A stretch of 64,000 nt of DNA from Nonomuraea jiangxiensis (GTDB taxonomy: Bacteria; Actinomycetota; Actinomycetes; Streptosporangiales; Streptosporangiaceae). The stretch lies in assembly GCF_900099965.1 (NCBI RefSeq), contig NZ_FNDJ01000014.1, forward strand, positions 124,001-188,000, written 5' to 3'. Positions within the stretch are counted from its first letter, which is position 1, and every line of letters starts with the position of its first letter. This document shows positions 7,835-16,730 of the stretch, piece by piece. The notes under the pieces were generated by a model. The model saw only the letters and a list, made by a program, of their open reading frames with translations. It was not told the origin of the DNA and ran no database searches. Both the position numbers and the translations under genes were made by a program.

Positions 7835-9685
7835 TCAGGCGCGCTTGGCGCGGGCCGCGGCCCGGCCGCGGGTGGCGGCGTCGAGCACGACCTTGCGGAT
7901 GCGGACGGCCTCCGGGGTGATCTCCACGCACTCGTCCTCGCGGATGAACTCCAGCGCCTGCTCCAGCGACAGCACCCGCGGCGGGATCACCTTCTCCGTC
8001 TCCTCGCTGGTGGAGGAGCGCATGTTGGTGAGCTTCTTCTCCTTGGTGATGTTCACGTCCATGTCGTCGGACCTGGAGTTCTCGCCGATGATCATGCCTT
8101 CGTAGACCTCGGTCGTCGGCGAGACGAACAGAGTGCCGCGCTCCTGGAGGTTGAGCATCGCGAACGCGGTCACCGGGCCGGACCTGTCGGCCACCAGGGA
8201 GCCGTTGTTGCGGGTGCGCAGCTCGCCGAACCACGGCTCGTAGGAGTCGAACACGTGGTGCACGAGGCCGGTGCCGCGCGTCTCGGTGAGGAACTCCGTA
8301 CGGAACCCGATCAGCCCCCGCGCGGGCACCACGAACTCCATCCGGATCCAGCCGGTGCCGTGGTTGGTCATGTGCTCCATGCGGCCCTTGCGCACGGCCA
8401 GCAGCTGGGTGACCGCCCCCAGGTATTCCTCAGGGCAGTCGACCGTCAGGCGCTCGACCGGCTCGTGCACCTTGCCGTCGATGGTCTTGGTGACCACCTG
8501 CGGCTTGCCCACGGTCAGCTCGTAGCCCTCACGGCGCATCTGCTCGACCAGGATGGCCAGCGCCAGCTCACCGCGGCCCTGCACCTCCCAGGCGTCGGGC
8601 CGGTCGGTGGGCAGCACGCGCAGCGACACGTTGCCGACCAGCTCCTTCTCCAGCCGGTCCTTGACCATGCGGGCGGTGACCTTCGACCCCTTGACCTTGC
8701 CGACCAGGGGAGAGGTGTTGGTGCCAATGGTCATGGAGATCGCCGGCTCGTCGACGGTGATCAGCGGCAGCGGCCGCGGGTCGTCGGGGTCGGCCAGCGT
8801 CTCGCCGATCATGATGTCGGGGATGCCGGCGATGGCGATGATGTCGCCGGGGCCCGCCTCCTCGGCCGGCTTGCGCTCCAGGGCCTCGGTCATGAGCAGC
8901 TCGGTCACCTTGACCCGCTGGATCGTGCCGTCCGTGCGGCACCAGGCCACCTGCTGGCCCTTGCGCATGACGCCCTGGTGGATGCGGCACAGCGCGATCC
9001 TGCCCAGGTAGGAGGAGGCGTCGAGGTTGGTGACGTGAGCCTGGAGCGGGGCGTTGGGGTCGTAGGTCGGCGCCGGGATGGTCGACTTGATGATGTCGAA
9101 CAGCGGCTCCAGGTCCTCCGAGTCGGGCATGCCGCCGTCCTGCGGGCGCTCGAAGGAGGCCCGGCCGGCCTTGGCCGAGGCGTAGACGATCGGGAAGTCG
9201 ATCTGCTCCTCGGTGGCGTCGAGGTCCATGAAGAGCTCGTAGACCTCGTCCACGACCTCCTTGATGCGGGCGTCGGGGCGGTCGACCTTGTTGATGCACA
9301 GGATGACCGGCATCTTCGCGGACAGCGCCTTGCGCAGCACGAACCGGGTCTGCGGCAGCGGGCCCTCGGAGGCGTCGACCAGCAGCACGACGCCGTCCAC
9401 CATGGACAGGCCGCGCTCGACCTCACCGCCGAAGTCGGCGTGGCCGGGCGTGTCGATGATGTTGATGGTCATGCCGCCGTGCTTGACGGCGGTGTTCTTC
9501 GCGAGAATGGTGATGCCCTTCTCGCGCTCCAGGTCATTGGAGTCCATCACGCGGTCGTCGACGTCCTGGTTTGCGCGGAACGCCCCGGACTGCCAGAGCA
9601 TGGCGTCGACGAGCGTGGTCTTGCCATGGTCGACGTGCGCGATGATCGCGATGTTCCGCAGGTCGTCGCGGCTGTTCAAAGGCAT
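7835..9685 (-). CDS. typA: Translational GTPase TypA/BipA
   Basis: Ribosome-associated GTPase of the EF-G/LepA class, implicated in ribosome assembly and stress adaptation. Its 616 residues match the family. The G1 loop is AHVDHGKTT (about residues 16-24), the switch II motif is DTPGHADF, and G4 is NKVDRPDAR. The EF-G domain III/V-like blocks and the BipA C-terminal domain (GLIGFRTEFLTETRGTG, then NGSLVADRSGPVTAFAM) follow. ATG 9685 is the natural start. It stands alone between a convergent DUF2461 gene and a TetR gene that lies 57 bp upstream on the same strand. Confidence 0.97.
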   Translation of the reverse strand: MPLNSRDDLRNIAIIAHVDHGKTTLVDAMLWQSGAFRANQDVDDRVMDSNDLEREKGITILAKNTAVKHGGMTINIIDTPGHADFGGEVERGLSMVDGVVLLVDASEGPLPQTRFVLRKALSAKMPVILCINKVDRPDARIKEVVDEVYELFMDLDATEEQIDFPIVYASAKAGRASFERPQDGGMPDSEDLEPLFDIIKSTIPAPTYDPNAPLQAHVTNLDASSYLGRIALCRIHQGVMRKGQQVAWCRTDGTIQRVKVTELLMTEALERKPAEEAGPGDIIAIAGIPDIMIGETLADPDDPRPLPLITVDEPAISMTIGTNTSPLVGKVKGSKVTARMVKDRLEKELVGNVSLRVLPTDRPDAWEVQGRGELALAILVEQMRREGYELTVGKPQVVTKTIDGKVHEPVERLTVDCPEEYLGAVTQLLAVRKGRMEHMTNHGTGWIRMEFVVPARGLIGFRTEFLTETRGTGLVHHVFDSYEPWFGELRTRNNGSLVADRSGPVTAFAMLNLQERGTLFVSPTTEVYEGMIIGENSRSDDMDVNITKEKKLTNMRSSTSEETEKVIPPRVLSLEQALEFIREDECVEITPEAVRIRKVVLDAATRGRAAARAKRA

Positions 9686-9742
9686 GATGACGTCTCGCTC
9701 TGTGTCGGTGGGGGCGGCCGCGTGAGTCGCGACCTTATAAGT

Positions 9743-10291
9743 CTAGTTGATCCCTTCTGATGGCAGGAGCGGGACAAGATGGCGGCGAGCGTACGCCCGG
9801 GCGTCCTCGTCGTTACGGAGCGGGATCGCACTCTCCGGGATGAGCACGAACGACAGCGCGACGCGTACGTACAGCTCGGCCACCTCGGCGTCCCCGACGT
9901 GGGCCGCCAGATAATCCCTGGCCGCCGCCAGGTACGGGCCCGCCTCCAGGGTGAGCTGCGGCAGGATCGTCTCGGGTTCGGTCGCGAGCAGCCTGCTGAG
10001 CAGCGGGTGCGCGCGCGCCAGCCGCAACGTGATCGCGAAGCCCTCCGCGACCTGGTCCGCGGGCGTCGGCAGCGCCGCCATCGCCTGCTCGAACGCCTTG
10101 AGAAATCGCTCCAGCTCGCGCAGGATCACGGCCTGGACCAGATCCGCCTTGCGGGAGAAACGCCGGTAGACGGTGACGCGCGCCAGCCCCGCGTGCCTGG
10201 CGACGTCGTCCATGGTCAACCGGCGCAGGCCCCGCTCCAGCATCCGTGCGTGGGCGGCGTCGAGGATGCGTTCGAGGGAGTGATCCCGCAT
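9743..10291 (-). CDS. TetR/AcrR-family transcriptional regulator
   Basis: Dimeric ligand-responsive regulator, 182 residues. The N-terminal HTH (about residues 6-55) reads ILDAAHARMLERGLRRLTMD followed by DVARHAGLARVTVYRRFSRK, a canonical TetR domain. The C-terminal all-helical ligand domain is diverse and gives no hint of the inducer. It lies upstream of typA on the same strand, but its target need not be typA. The 203-bp region on its 5' side also carries the promoter of the first short adenylate-domain gene. Confidence 0.9.
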   Translation of the reverse strand: MRDHSLERILDAAHARMLERGLRRLTMDDVARHAGLARVTVYRRFSRKADLVQAVILRELERFLKAFEQAMAALPTPADQVAEGFAITLRLARAHPLLSRLLATEPETILPQLTLEAGPYLAAARDYLAAHVGDAEVAELYVRVALSFVLIPESAIPLRNDEDARAYARRHLVPLLPSEGIN

Positions 10292-10430
10292 GGATCAAGC
10301 GTAGGGGTGCCCGCCCCGGCGCGGGCGGCGTTCGCCGGGGTACGTCGGGCACGGATCATGCACGCATGCAGGGGACGGAGCCGCCTGTCATGGCCACGTC
10401 AGGTGCCCCTCACAAGCCGTGGACTATGCA

Positions 10431-10488
10431 CCTACATAGGTGGTTGCACAATTGTGCGCATGGCAAGGGTCGCCGCGATCCTTACATT
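10431..10488 (+). promoter_or_regulatory. Leaderless promoter and putative operator of first short adenylate-domain gene
   Basis: TACATT (10483-10488) sits six bases before the ATG at 10495, the classic TAN3T spacing of leaderless actinobacterial mRNAs. Upstream are CCTACATAG (10431-10439), an overlapping GGTGGTTGC (10439-10447) and a perfect palindrome GCACAATTGTGC (10446-10457) centred near -43. CCTACATAG followed by GGTGG-T-GC recurs upstream of the paralogue at 28434. No good -35 is visible, which suggests activator dependence. Confidence 0.6.
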
Positions 10489-10494
10489 GGCGGC

Positions 10495-11238
10495 ATGACC
10501 TGGACAGAGCTGGTGATGGCCGCGGCACCGATTCAGGGCGACCAGCCGGCGGTGAGCGATGTCAGAACCGGTGAGGTGCTGTCGTACGCGCAGTTCATGA
10601 GACGAGTCACCCGTGCCGCGGCGGGGCTGCGCCGTCAGGGCCTGCGTTATGGCGAACCCGTGCTCATCGACGTCCCGCTGGGCGCGTCGCTGCCGGTCGC
10701 TGTCCACTCGGTCGCCTGGGCGGGCGGGGTCGCGGTGCTCGGCCACGCCCGATCCGCCCGGATGATGATCACCCAGCGCCACGACGAGACCTCCGCGGTG
10801 GACGTGGAGCAGGTCTACTCCTTCCAGCCCGCGCCGGGGGCCAAGTCGTTCAGCGAGTTGATCAACGACCGCAGCCTCGAGTTCGGCCCGCTGGCGGGGC
10901 CGGCGCTCACCCTCGACGGAGAGCGCGTGTTCGACCACGACGAGCTGGCGACCGACCTGCGCAGGCTGGCCGCCCGGCTGGTGATCGGCAAGGACGACAT
11001 CGTGATCGACGCGGTCAGCGAGCCGTTCAGGGGCCTGCGGGTGGTCGATCTGGCGATGATGTCCGGCGCCCACGTCGTGGTGGCCCACGAGCCCAGCCTG
11101 GTGGGCTGCCGCGTGCTGGCCGCCGAGCGCCGGGCGACCATCGTGGTGGCGCCGTACGAGGTGGCCAGAAGACTGCTCGGCGATCCGATCCTGCGTGTCG
11201 TCGATGAAAGAGCGGTCGTAAGCTCGCTTGGCCTGTGA
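10495..11238 (+). CDS. Truncated adenylate-forming (AMP-binding) domain protein lacking the P-loop
   Basis: A 247-residue protein that resembles only the N-terminal half of acyl-CoA synthetases/adenylation domains (usually over 500 residues). Residues about 20-85 follow the standard pattern: GDQPAVSDVRTGEVLSYAQF, then AAAGLRRQGLRYGEPVLIDV. Residues about 160-235 match the mid-domain, with GKDDIVIDA, GAHVVVAHE and RRATIVVAPYEV. The ATP-binding A3 loop (S/T-SG-TTG-PKG) expected between them is replaced by LTLDGERVFDHDELA, and the C-terminal lid is absent. An active ligase is therefore unlikely; a sensor or scaffold role is inference. Fifty-two bases separate it from the STAND-LuxR gene. Paralogues lie at 13809 and 28434. 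Confidence 0.75.
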   Translation: MTWTELVMAAAPIQGDQPAVSDVRTGEVLSYAQFMRRVTRAAAGLRRQGLRYGEPVLIDVPLGASLPVAVHSVAWAGGVAVLGHARSARMMITQRHDETSAVDVEQVYSFQPAPGAKSFSELINDRSLEFGPLAGPALTLDGERVFDHDELATDLRRLAARLVIGKDDIVIDAVSEPFRGLRVVDLAMMSGAHVVVAHEPSLVGCRVLAAERRATIVVAPYEVARRLLGDPILRVVDERAVVSSLGL

Positions 11239-11290
11239 AAAGTGCGACACTGTGGGAGAGTGTGATCCATCCGCGACGCAGGGTGACCAC

Positions 11291-13723
11291 ATGCCAGAGC
11301 CCCCACGGCACAACCTTCCAGCAGAGCCCAACCGGTTCGTGGGTCGGGAGCGCGATCTAGACGACCTGCGCGGCTTGTTCGGCGAGACCCGCGTGGTGAC
11401 CCTGTGCGGAGTCGGCGGCATCGGCAAGACCCGCCTGGCGCTGCGGGTGGCCGCCGGGCTGGTGACCGCCTACCCCGACGGCGTCTGGCTGGTCGAGCTG
11501 GCCAGGATCGGCCGTCCCGAGCTCATCCCGCAGGAGGTCGCCCGCGTGCTCGGCGTGCGCGAGGAGGCCAACCGCCCGCTGCTCGACACCGTGACGGCCA
11601 GGTTGCGCGGGATGCGCTGCCTGCTGCTGCTCGACAACTGCGAGCACCTGGTCGACCGGTGCGCGGAGGTGGCGGCGGCGCTGATCGCGACCTGCCCGCG
11701 GCTGAGCATCCTGGCCACCAGCAGGGAGCCCTTGCGCATCGCCAGCGAGCTGATCTGGCGGGTGCCGCCGCTCGACCTGCCCGACGCCGGGCCGCAGGCC
11801 GAGGAGGCCGAGGCCGTGCAGTTGTTCATGGACCGGGCGACCGCGGCGGGCACCAGGCTGGGCCCGGGCAGCCTGGCCGACGTGATCCGCCTGTGCCGGG
11901 CGCTCGACGGGCTGCCGCTGGCGCTGGAGCTGGCCGCGGCCCGCACCCGCCTGCTCAGCCCCGGGCAGATCGCCGATCGCATCGACGACCGGTTCTCGCT
12001 GCTCACCACCGGCGGCCGTACGGCCCCCGCCAGGCAGCGCACGCTGCTGGCGGCCGTCGAGTGGAGCTACGACCTGCTGTCGGTCAAGGAGCAGGTGCTG
12101 CTGCGCCGGTTGTCGGTGTTCGCCGGGGGGTTCGACCTGGAGCTGGCCGAGCAGGTGTGCGCCGAGCGGCCCATCTCCGCGGCGGAGATCGTCGACCTGC
12201 TCGGCGGCCTGGTGGACAAGTCCCTCGTGTCGTGCGACGAGAGCCGCAGGCGCTACTCGCTGCTGGAGACCATCAAGCGCTACGCGATCGAGCGCCTCGA
12301 ACAGGCCGGTGAGCGCGAGGTGCTGCGCGAGCGCCACCTCGACGTGCTCTGCGCGTTGCAGGAGCGCCACTTCTCGGCCGAGATGGTCGAGCCGGGCCTG
12401 CCGTGGCCGCGGCGGCTGGAGGCGCTGACCATGAGCAAGCGGCTGCTGGACGACCAGCGGGTCGCGCTCGACTGGGCGGCCGAGGCCGGCAACGTGGCGC
12501 AGGGCCTGCGCCTGTGCGCGACCAGCACCTCGCTGCTGCCCATCGGCGGCAACCTGACGGAGATCGTCGCCTGGATCGAGCGGCTGCTCTCGCTGGACCT
12601 GGCCCACGTGGCCCCCGAGCAGGTGGCGCACGCCAAGGCGTACCTGGCCTACGGCCTGGAGGCCAGAGACGAGCTGAGCCGCTCGCTGGAGCTGGCCGAG
12701 CAGAGCCTGGCGGGGCTGGCGCCGGACAACGTGTTCCCGCGCTGCGTCATGCACAGCCTCACCGTCGTGGTGCTGCTGCGCATGGGCCGGGCCGACGAGG
12801 CCGTGCCGCACGCGGAGGAGGGCCTGGCGCTGGCCACCCGCTCCGGCGACGCCTGGAACCAGGCGGCCGGGCTGCTGGGGCTGTCGGCGCTGGCCCTGAC
12901 CCGGGGCCGGCTGCGCGAGGCGCAGCGGCACGGCGAGGAGGCGCTGGCGCGGGCCCGCGAGCACGGTCACCGCTGGATCATGGCCAGGACCGCGGCGCAG
13001 CTCGGCGCGGTGGCCGAGGCCAGGGGCGACCTGGTGACCGCCAAGTCGCAGTACGAGATGGCCGTCCCCTGGCTGCGGGAGCTGCGCAGCGAGCTGGACC
13101 TGGCGCGCTGCCTGGCCAGGATCGGCCGGGTGGCGGCGATGTTGCACGAGTTCGGCACCGCCAGGGAGTGCCTGGGGACGAGCCTGGCACTGGGCCGGGC
13201 GACCGGGCAGCGCCAGGGGGTGGCCAGGTGCCTGGTGGGGTTGTCGGTGCTGGCCGAGTACGAAGGCGACCTGGAGGGCGCCATACTGGCCGCCGGAGCG
13301 GCGGCCACCCTGCGCGAGTCGATCGGCCAGCACTCGGCCACCACCAGGATCGAGGAGCTGCTCGCCCGCGCCCGCACCAAGCTGGGCGACGGCCGCACCA
13401 CCTCGCTGTGGTCACGGGGCCTGGCGATGAGCCCCGACGACGCCGCCCGCCACGTGCTGGAAGGCGAGCGGCTGGCGCCCAGGCCCCGGATGGAGACCAC
13501 GGCGCCGGCCGAGACCGTCAGGCACTCGCTGCTGACCGCCCGCGAGCTGGAGATCGCCCACCTGCTGACCCGCGGGCTGTCCAACCGGGGCATCGCCGAG
13601 GAGTTGGTGATCAGCCCGGCGACGGTCGCGCGGCACATCGCCAACATCATGGAGAAGCTCGGCTACACCTCGCGGGCGCAGATCGCGGTGTGGGCGGCCG
13701 AGCATCCGAACGTCCCCGGATAG
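11291..13723 (+). CDS. STAND ATPase regulator with C-terminal LuxR HTH (module 1)
   Basis: Large one-component transcription factor, 810 residues. The NB-ARC-type ATPase starts at about residue 8 (NLPAEPNRFVGRERD) with Walker A GVGGIGKTRLAL (about 44-55), Walker B LLLLDNCEHL (about 113) and sensor ATSREPL. A winged helix (LTTGGRTAPARQRTLLAAVE, then WSYDLL) follows. Residues about 390-700 are TPR-like helical repeats. The last 65 residues are a GerE/LuxR HTH (LTARELEIAHLLTRGLSNRG). No SARP DNA-binding domain is present. ATG 11291 places seven residues before NLPAEPN, as in paralogue 2. Such proteins typically activate transcription when a ligand or partner engages the TPR region. Confidence 0.9.
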   Translation: MPEPPRHNLPAEPNRFVGRERDLDDLRGLFGETRVVTLCGVGGIGKTRLALRVAAGLVTAYPDGVWLVELARIGRPELIPQEVARVLGVREEANRPLLDTVTARLRGMRCLLLLDNCEHLVDRCAEVAAALIATCPRLSILATSREPLRIASELIWRVPPLDLPDAGPQAEEAEAVQLFMDRATAAGTRLGPGSLADVIRLCRALDGLPLALELAAARTRLLSPGQIADRIDDRFSLLTTGGRTAPARQRTLLAAVEWSYDLLSVKEQVLLRRLSVFAGGFDLELAEQVCAERPISAAEIVDLLGGLVDKSLVSCDESRRRYSLLETIKRYAIERLEQAGEREVLRERHLDVLCALQERHFSAEMVEPGLPWPRRLEALTMSKRLLDDQRVALDWAAEAGNVAQGLRLCATSTSLLPIGGNLTEIVAWIERLLSLDLAHVAPEQVAHAKAYLAYGLEARDELSRSLELAEQSLAGLAPDNVFPRCVMHSLTVVVLLRMGRADEAVPHAEEGLALATRSGDAWNQAAGLLGLSALALTRGRLREAQRHGEEALARAREHGHRWIMARTAAQLGAVAEARGDLVTAKSQYEMAVPWLRELRSELDLARCLARIGRVAAMLHEFGTARECLGTSLALGRATGQRQGVARCLVGLSVLAEYEGDLEGAILAAGAAATLRESIGQHSATTRIEELLARARTKLGDGRTTSLWSRGLAMSPDDAARHVLEGERLAPRPRMETTAPAETVRHSLLTARELEIAHLLTRGLSNRGIAEELVISPATVARHIANIMEKLGYTSRAQIAVWAAEHPNVPG

Positions 13724-13756
13724 GTACGGGCGGGCGTCCTCTTCTGCATAGGGATC

Positions 13757-13801
13757 TGCATATTACGCCCCATGTATGCATGTGACACCCCTCCTTACCG
13801 T
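13757..13801 (+). promoter_or_regulatory. Leaderless promoter of second short adenylate-domain gene
   Basis: TACCGT (13796-13801) is followed by seven bases and the ATG at 13809, the leaderless TAN3T arrangement. Upstream, TGCATATT (13757-13764) is identical to 28370-28377 in front of the third paralogue, and CATGTATGCATG lies between it and the -10. CTGCATA occurs twice just upstream (13744 and 13756). Confidence 0.5.
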
Positions 13802-13808
13802 GGGCCCC

Positions 13809-14189
13809 ATGGATGAGCGGATCGTCATGGTGGATTCGGACACCGGTCTGGAGCTCACCGAGGAGCAGCTGGACGAGCGGTCTGCCGTCGCGACCGTCCA
13901 GTTGCGGCGCAGAGGAGTGCGCGCGGGAGACACCGTGCTCATCTGCCTGCCCGTGGGCCCCGACCTGCTGGTGGCGACCGACGCGGTGATCGCGGCGGGT
14001 GGTGTGGCCTGTCCGGTGCCGGCCGATCTGGACGCTGCCGCGCTGAGCGCCCGGATCATCGCCAGTCGCGCCCGGGTGATGATCTCCGACCTGCCGCAGG
14101 CGCTGGAGGCGGCGGACGAATCACGCGTAAGGATCGTCATGAGCGTGGCCGACCTGAGCGTCCTGCATTCATGTCCAGGCAGTCGCTAA
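13809..14189 (+). CDS. Very short adenylate-forming-domain fragment protein (module 2)
   Basis: A 126-residue protein corresponding to only the first quarter of an AMP-binding enzyme. The signature run is LRRRGVRAGDTVLICLPVGP followed by AVIAAGGVACPVPADLDAAA, which aligns with the paralogues at 10495 and 28434. It continues through RVMISDLPQALEAADESRVR and then stops. There is no A3 P-loop, no catalytic mid-domain and no lid, so it cannot be an active ligase. ATG 13809 follows a TAN3T -10 by seven bases, implying a leaderless mRNA. The upstream frame to 13776 is less likely. It precedes the second STAND-LuxR gene by 86 bases. It could be a decaying copy, but the intact promoter argues against that. 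Confidence 0.65.
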   Translation: MDERIVMVDSDTGLELTEEQLDERSAVATVQLRRRGVRAGDTVLICLPVGPDLLVATDAVIAAGGVACPVPADLDAAALSARIIASRARVMISDLPQALEAADESRVRIVMSVADLSVLHSCPGSR

Positions 14190-14275
14190 CTGTGCACGGA
14201 AAGTGATCCCACGGGCGGCGGAAGCGGTGGAGACTAGGCAGCGATGTGATCCTCCCACGACCCCTTGGGCTCCAC

Positions 14276-16720
14276 ATGACCGCGCACCGCCTGCACAACC
14301 TCCCGGCTGAGCCGAACCGTTTCGTCGGTCGCACGAGAGACGTGGCCGAGTTGACCGCCCTGGTGCACGAGGAACGGGTGGTCACGCTCAGCGGGGTCGG
14401 CGGCATCGGCAAGACCCGCCTGTCGCTCCGGGTGGCGGCGACGGCCGCGCCCCGGTTCGCCGACGGCGTGTGGCTGGTCCGGCTGGCCCGCGTCGCCGAC
14501 CCGGCGCTGATCGTCAACGAGCTGGCCGAGGTGCTCGGCGTGCGCGCGGAGGTCCCCGGCCGGCTGCCGGACGGTTTGCGCGTGCGCCTGCGCGAGGCCA
14601 GGACGCTGGTGCTGCTGGACGGCTGCGAGCACCTGGTGGATCGCTGCGCCGAGCTGGTGGCCGGGCTCACCGCCGAGTGCCCCGAGCTGCGCTTCCTGGT
14701 CACCAGCCGGGAGCCGCTGCACATCCCCGGCGAGCTGGTCTGGCGGGTGCCGCCGCTGGAGCTGCCCGACGACCATCACCCCGACGCCGAGTCCGTGCTG
14801 CTCTTCGTCGAGCGGGCGCTCGCGGCCGGGGCGCGCGGGGTCACCGACAGCATGGACGACGTCGTACGCCTGTGCCGCGCGCTCGACGGCCTGCCGCTCG
14901 CGCTGGAGCTGGCGGCGGCCCGGACGAGCCTGCTGAGCCCCGGGCGCATCGCCGACCGCATGGGTGGCCGGTTCGGCCTGCTCACCACCGGCGACCGCCT
15001 GGCCCTCCCCAGGCGGCGCACGCTGCTGGCCACCGTCGAGTGGAGCCATGAGCTGCTGCGGCCGAAGGAGCGGGTGCTGCTGCGCCGGTTGTCGGTGTTC
15101 GCCGGGCTGTTCGACCTCGCGCTGGCCGAGCAGGTGTGCGCCGACGGCGGCATCCTGCGCCGGGCCGACCTGCTCGACCTGCTCGACGGCCTGGTGGACA
15201 AGTCGCTGGTGCTGTACCAGGGCGAGGCGGGCCGTTACCGCCTGCTGGAGACCGTCCGCCACTATGCCGCCGAGCGGCTGGCGGAGGCCGGTGAGGACGC
15301 GCGCCTGCGCGACCGGCACCTGCGGGTGGTCTGCGAGGAGATGGAGAGCTGCTACGAGGGCGGCTGGCCGGGCGTCAGGACGCCGTGGCCGGCCAGGTTC
15401 GCGCAGTTCATCCGGGGGCGTGGCCTGCTGGAGGACTGCAGGATCGCGGTCGACTGGGCGGTGGAGTCGCGGGAGCCGGTGCTGGGGCTGCGCCTGGCCC
15501 GGGCGGCGCTGGCGATCACGGCGGTCCGGGGCGACCTGGGCGAGAGCATCGGCTGGCACGAGCGGCTGCTGGCGCTCGACCTGTCCGGGGTGCCCGCCGA
15601 CCTGGTCGCGGTGGCCAAGAGCGGGCTGGCGTACGGGCTGGTGCTCGGCGACGAGCCGGCCCGCGCGGAGGAGCTGATCCAGGAGGGTGTCGAGGAGCAG
15701 AAGCGGCACCCCTACACGCACTGGCTCGGCCTCTCCTACGGCGTGGCGCTCACCGTGTTCTTCCGCACCGGGCGGCACGACCGGGCCCTGCGCTACCTCG
15801 AAGAGCTGGAGGCCGCGGCCGGGGCCCACGGCGACCTGCTCAACCTGGCTACGGTGCGGATCGCCCAGCTCGACCTGGCGCTCTTCCACGGCCGGCCGCA
15901 GGTGGCGCGCCGGCGCGGAGAGGAGGCGCTGGCCCTGGCCAGGGAGGCCGGCCACCACTGGACGCTGGCCAGGGCGCTGACCCGGCTGGGGGTGGTGGCC
16001 GAGGCGGCGGGCGACCTGGAGGCGGCCATGGCCCACCACGCCTCCGCGCTGCCGCTGCTGGTCGAGATGGACGACCGGATCGAGCTGGCCCGCTGCCACG
16101 CGCGGCTCGGCAGGGTGGCGGCCGGGCTGCACCACTACGCCACGGCGGCCGGCCACGTGGCCGCCGCGCTGGAGCTGAGCCGGCGGACCGGTCGGCGCCG
16201 GGGAATCGTCCGGGCGCTCACGGCGCTGTCCGCCGTGGCCCGGGCGCGCGACGACCTCGAAGGCGCGGTGCTGGCCGTCGCGTGCGCCACGGCGCTGCGC
16301 GAGGCGATCGGCCGGTTCGGCAGCCCGGACCGGGTCCAGGAGGTGCTCTCGTTCGCCCGGAGCAAGCTCGGCGAGGGCCGGGTGGCGCTGTTGTGGGCCA
16401 GGGGCGCGGCGCAGTCGCCGGAGGAGGTGGCCCGGAGGGTGCTCGACGGCGAGCCGGCGCCCGCGAGCCCGTCGCTGCCGCCCCCGCCACGGCGGCAGGT
16501 GCCGGGGGTGTCCCGGACAGGGCTCACCGCGCGCGAATGGGAGATCGCCGCGCTGCTCGCACGCGGGAGGAGCAACCGCGCCATCGCCCTGGAGCTGGTC
16601 ATCAGCTCGGCGACGGTGGCCAGGCACATCGCCAACATCATGGAGAAGCTGGGCTTCGACTCGCGGACGCAGATCGCGGGGTGGGCGGCCGAACACGGGG
16701 CGGATTCCAGTCGGACATAA
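14276..16720 (+). CDS. STAND ATPase regulator with C-terminal LuxR HTH (module 2)
   Basis: Paralogue of the 11291 protein, 814 residues, with the same order: NLPAEPNRFVGRTRD, Walker A GVGGIGKTRLSL, Walker B LVLLDGCEHL (Asn of the usual DN replaced by Gly), winged helix, TPR-like region about 390-700, and LuxR HTH (ARGRSNRAIALELVISSATV, then ARHIANIMEKLGF). The region before the HTH is proline-rich. The frame opens at GTG 14246, but ATG 14276 leaves seven residues before NLPAEPN, as in module 1. Ten bases separate its stop from the hydrolase ATG, so the hydrolase may be co-transcribed. The ligand and target genes are unknown. Confidence 0.9.
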   Translation: MTAHRLHNLPAEPNRFVGRTRDVAELTALVHEERVVTLSGVGGIGKTRLSLRVAATAAPRFADGVWLVRLARVADPALIVNELAEVLGVRAEVPGRLPDGLRVRLREARTLVLLDGCEHLVDRCAELVAGLTAECPELRFLVTSREPLHIPGELVWRVPPLELPDDHHPDAESVLLFVERALAAGARGVTDSMDDVVRLCRALDGLPLALELAAARTSLLSPGRIADRMGGRFGLLTTGDRLALPRRRTLLATVEWSHELLRPKERVLLRRLSVFAGLFDLALAEQVCADGGILRRADLLDLLDGLVDKSLVLYQGEAGRYRLLETVRHYAAERLAEAGEDARLRDRHLRVVCEEMESCYEGGWPGVRTPWPARFAQFIRGRGLLEDCRIAVDWAVESREPVLGLRLARAALAITAVRGDLGESIGWHERLLALDLSGVPADLVAVAKSGLAYGLVLGDEPARAEELIQEGVEEQKRHPYTHWLGLSYGVALTVFFRTGRHDRALRYLEELEAAAGAHGDLLNLATVRIAQLDLALFHGRPQVARRRGEEALALAREAGHHWTLARALTRLGVVAEAAGDLEAAMAHHASALPLLVEMDDRIELARCHARLGRVAAGLHHYATAAGHVAAALELSRRTGRRRGIVRALTALSAVARARDDLEGAVLAVACATALREAIGRFGSPDRVQEVLSFARSKLGEGRVALLWARGAAQSPEEVARRVLDGEPAPASPSLPPPPRRQVPGVSRTGLTAREWEIAALLARGRSNRAIALELVISSATVARHIANIMEKLGFDSRTQIAGWAAEHGADSSRT

Positions 16721-16730
16721 GCTGATATTC

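Noticed and set aside
10495..11238. Treating the short adenylate-domain genes as frameshifted full-length ligases
   Set aside because: Downstream of each stop I see no continuation of the missing C-terminal motifs in any frame; the next sequence is the regulator gene or an unrelated intergenic region.
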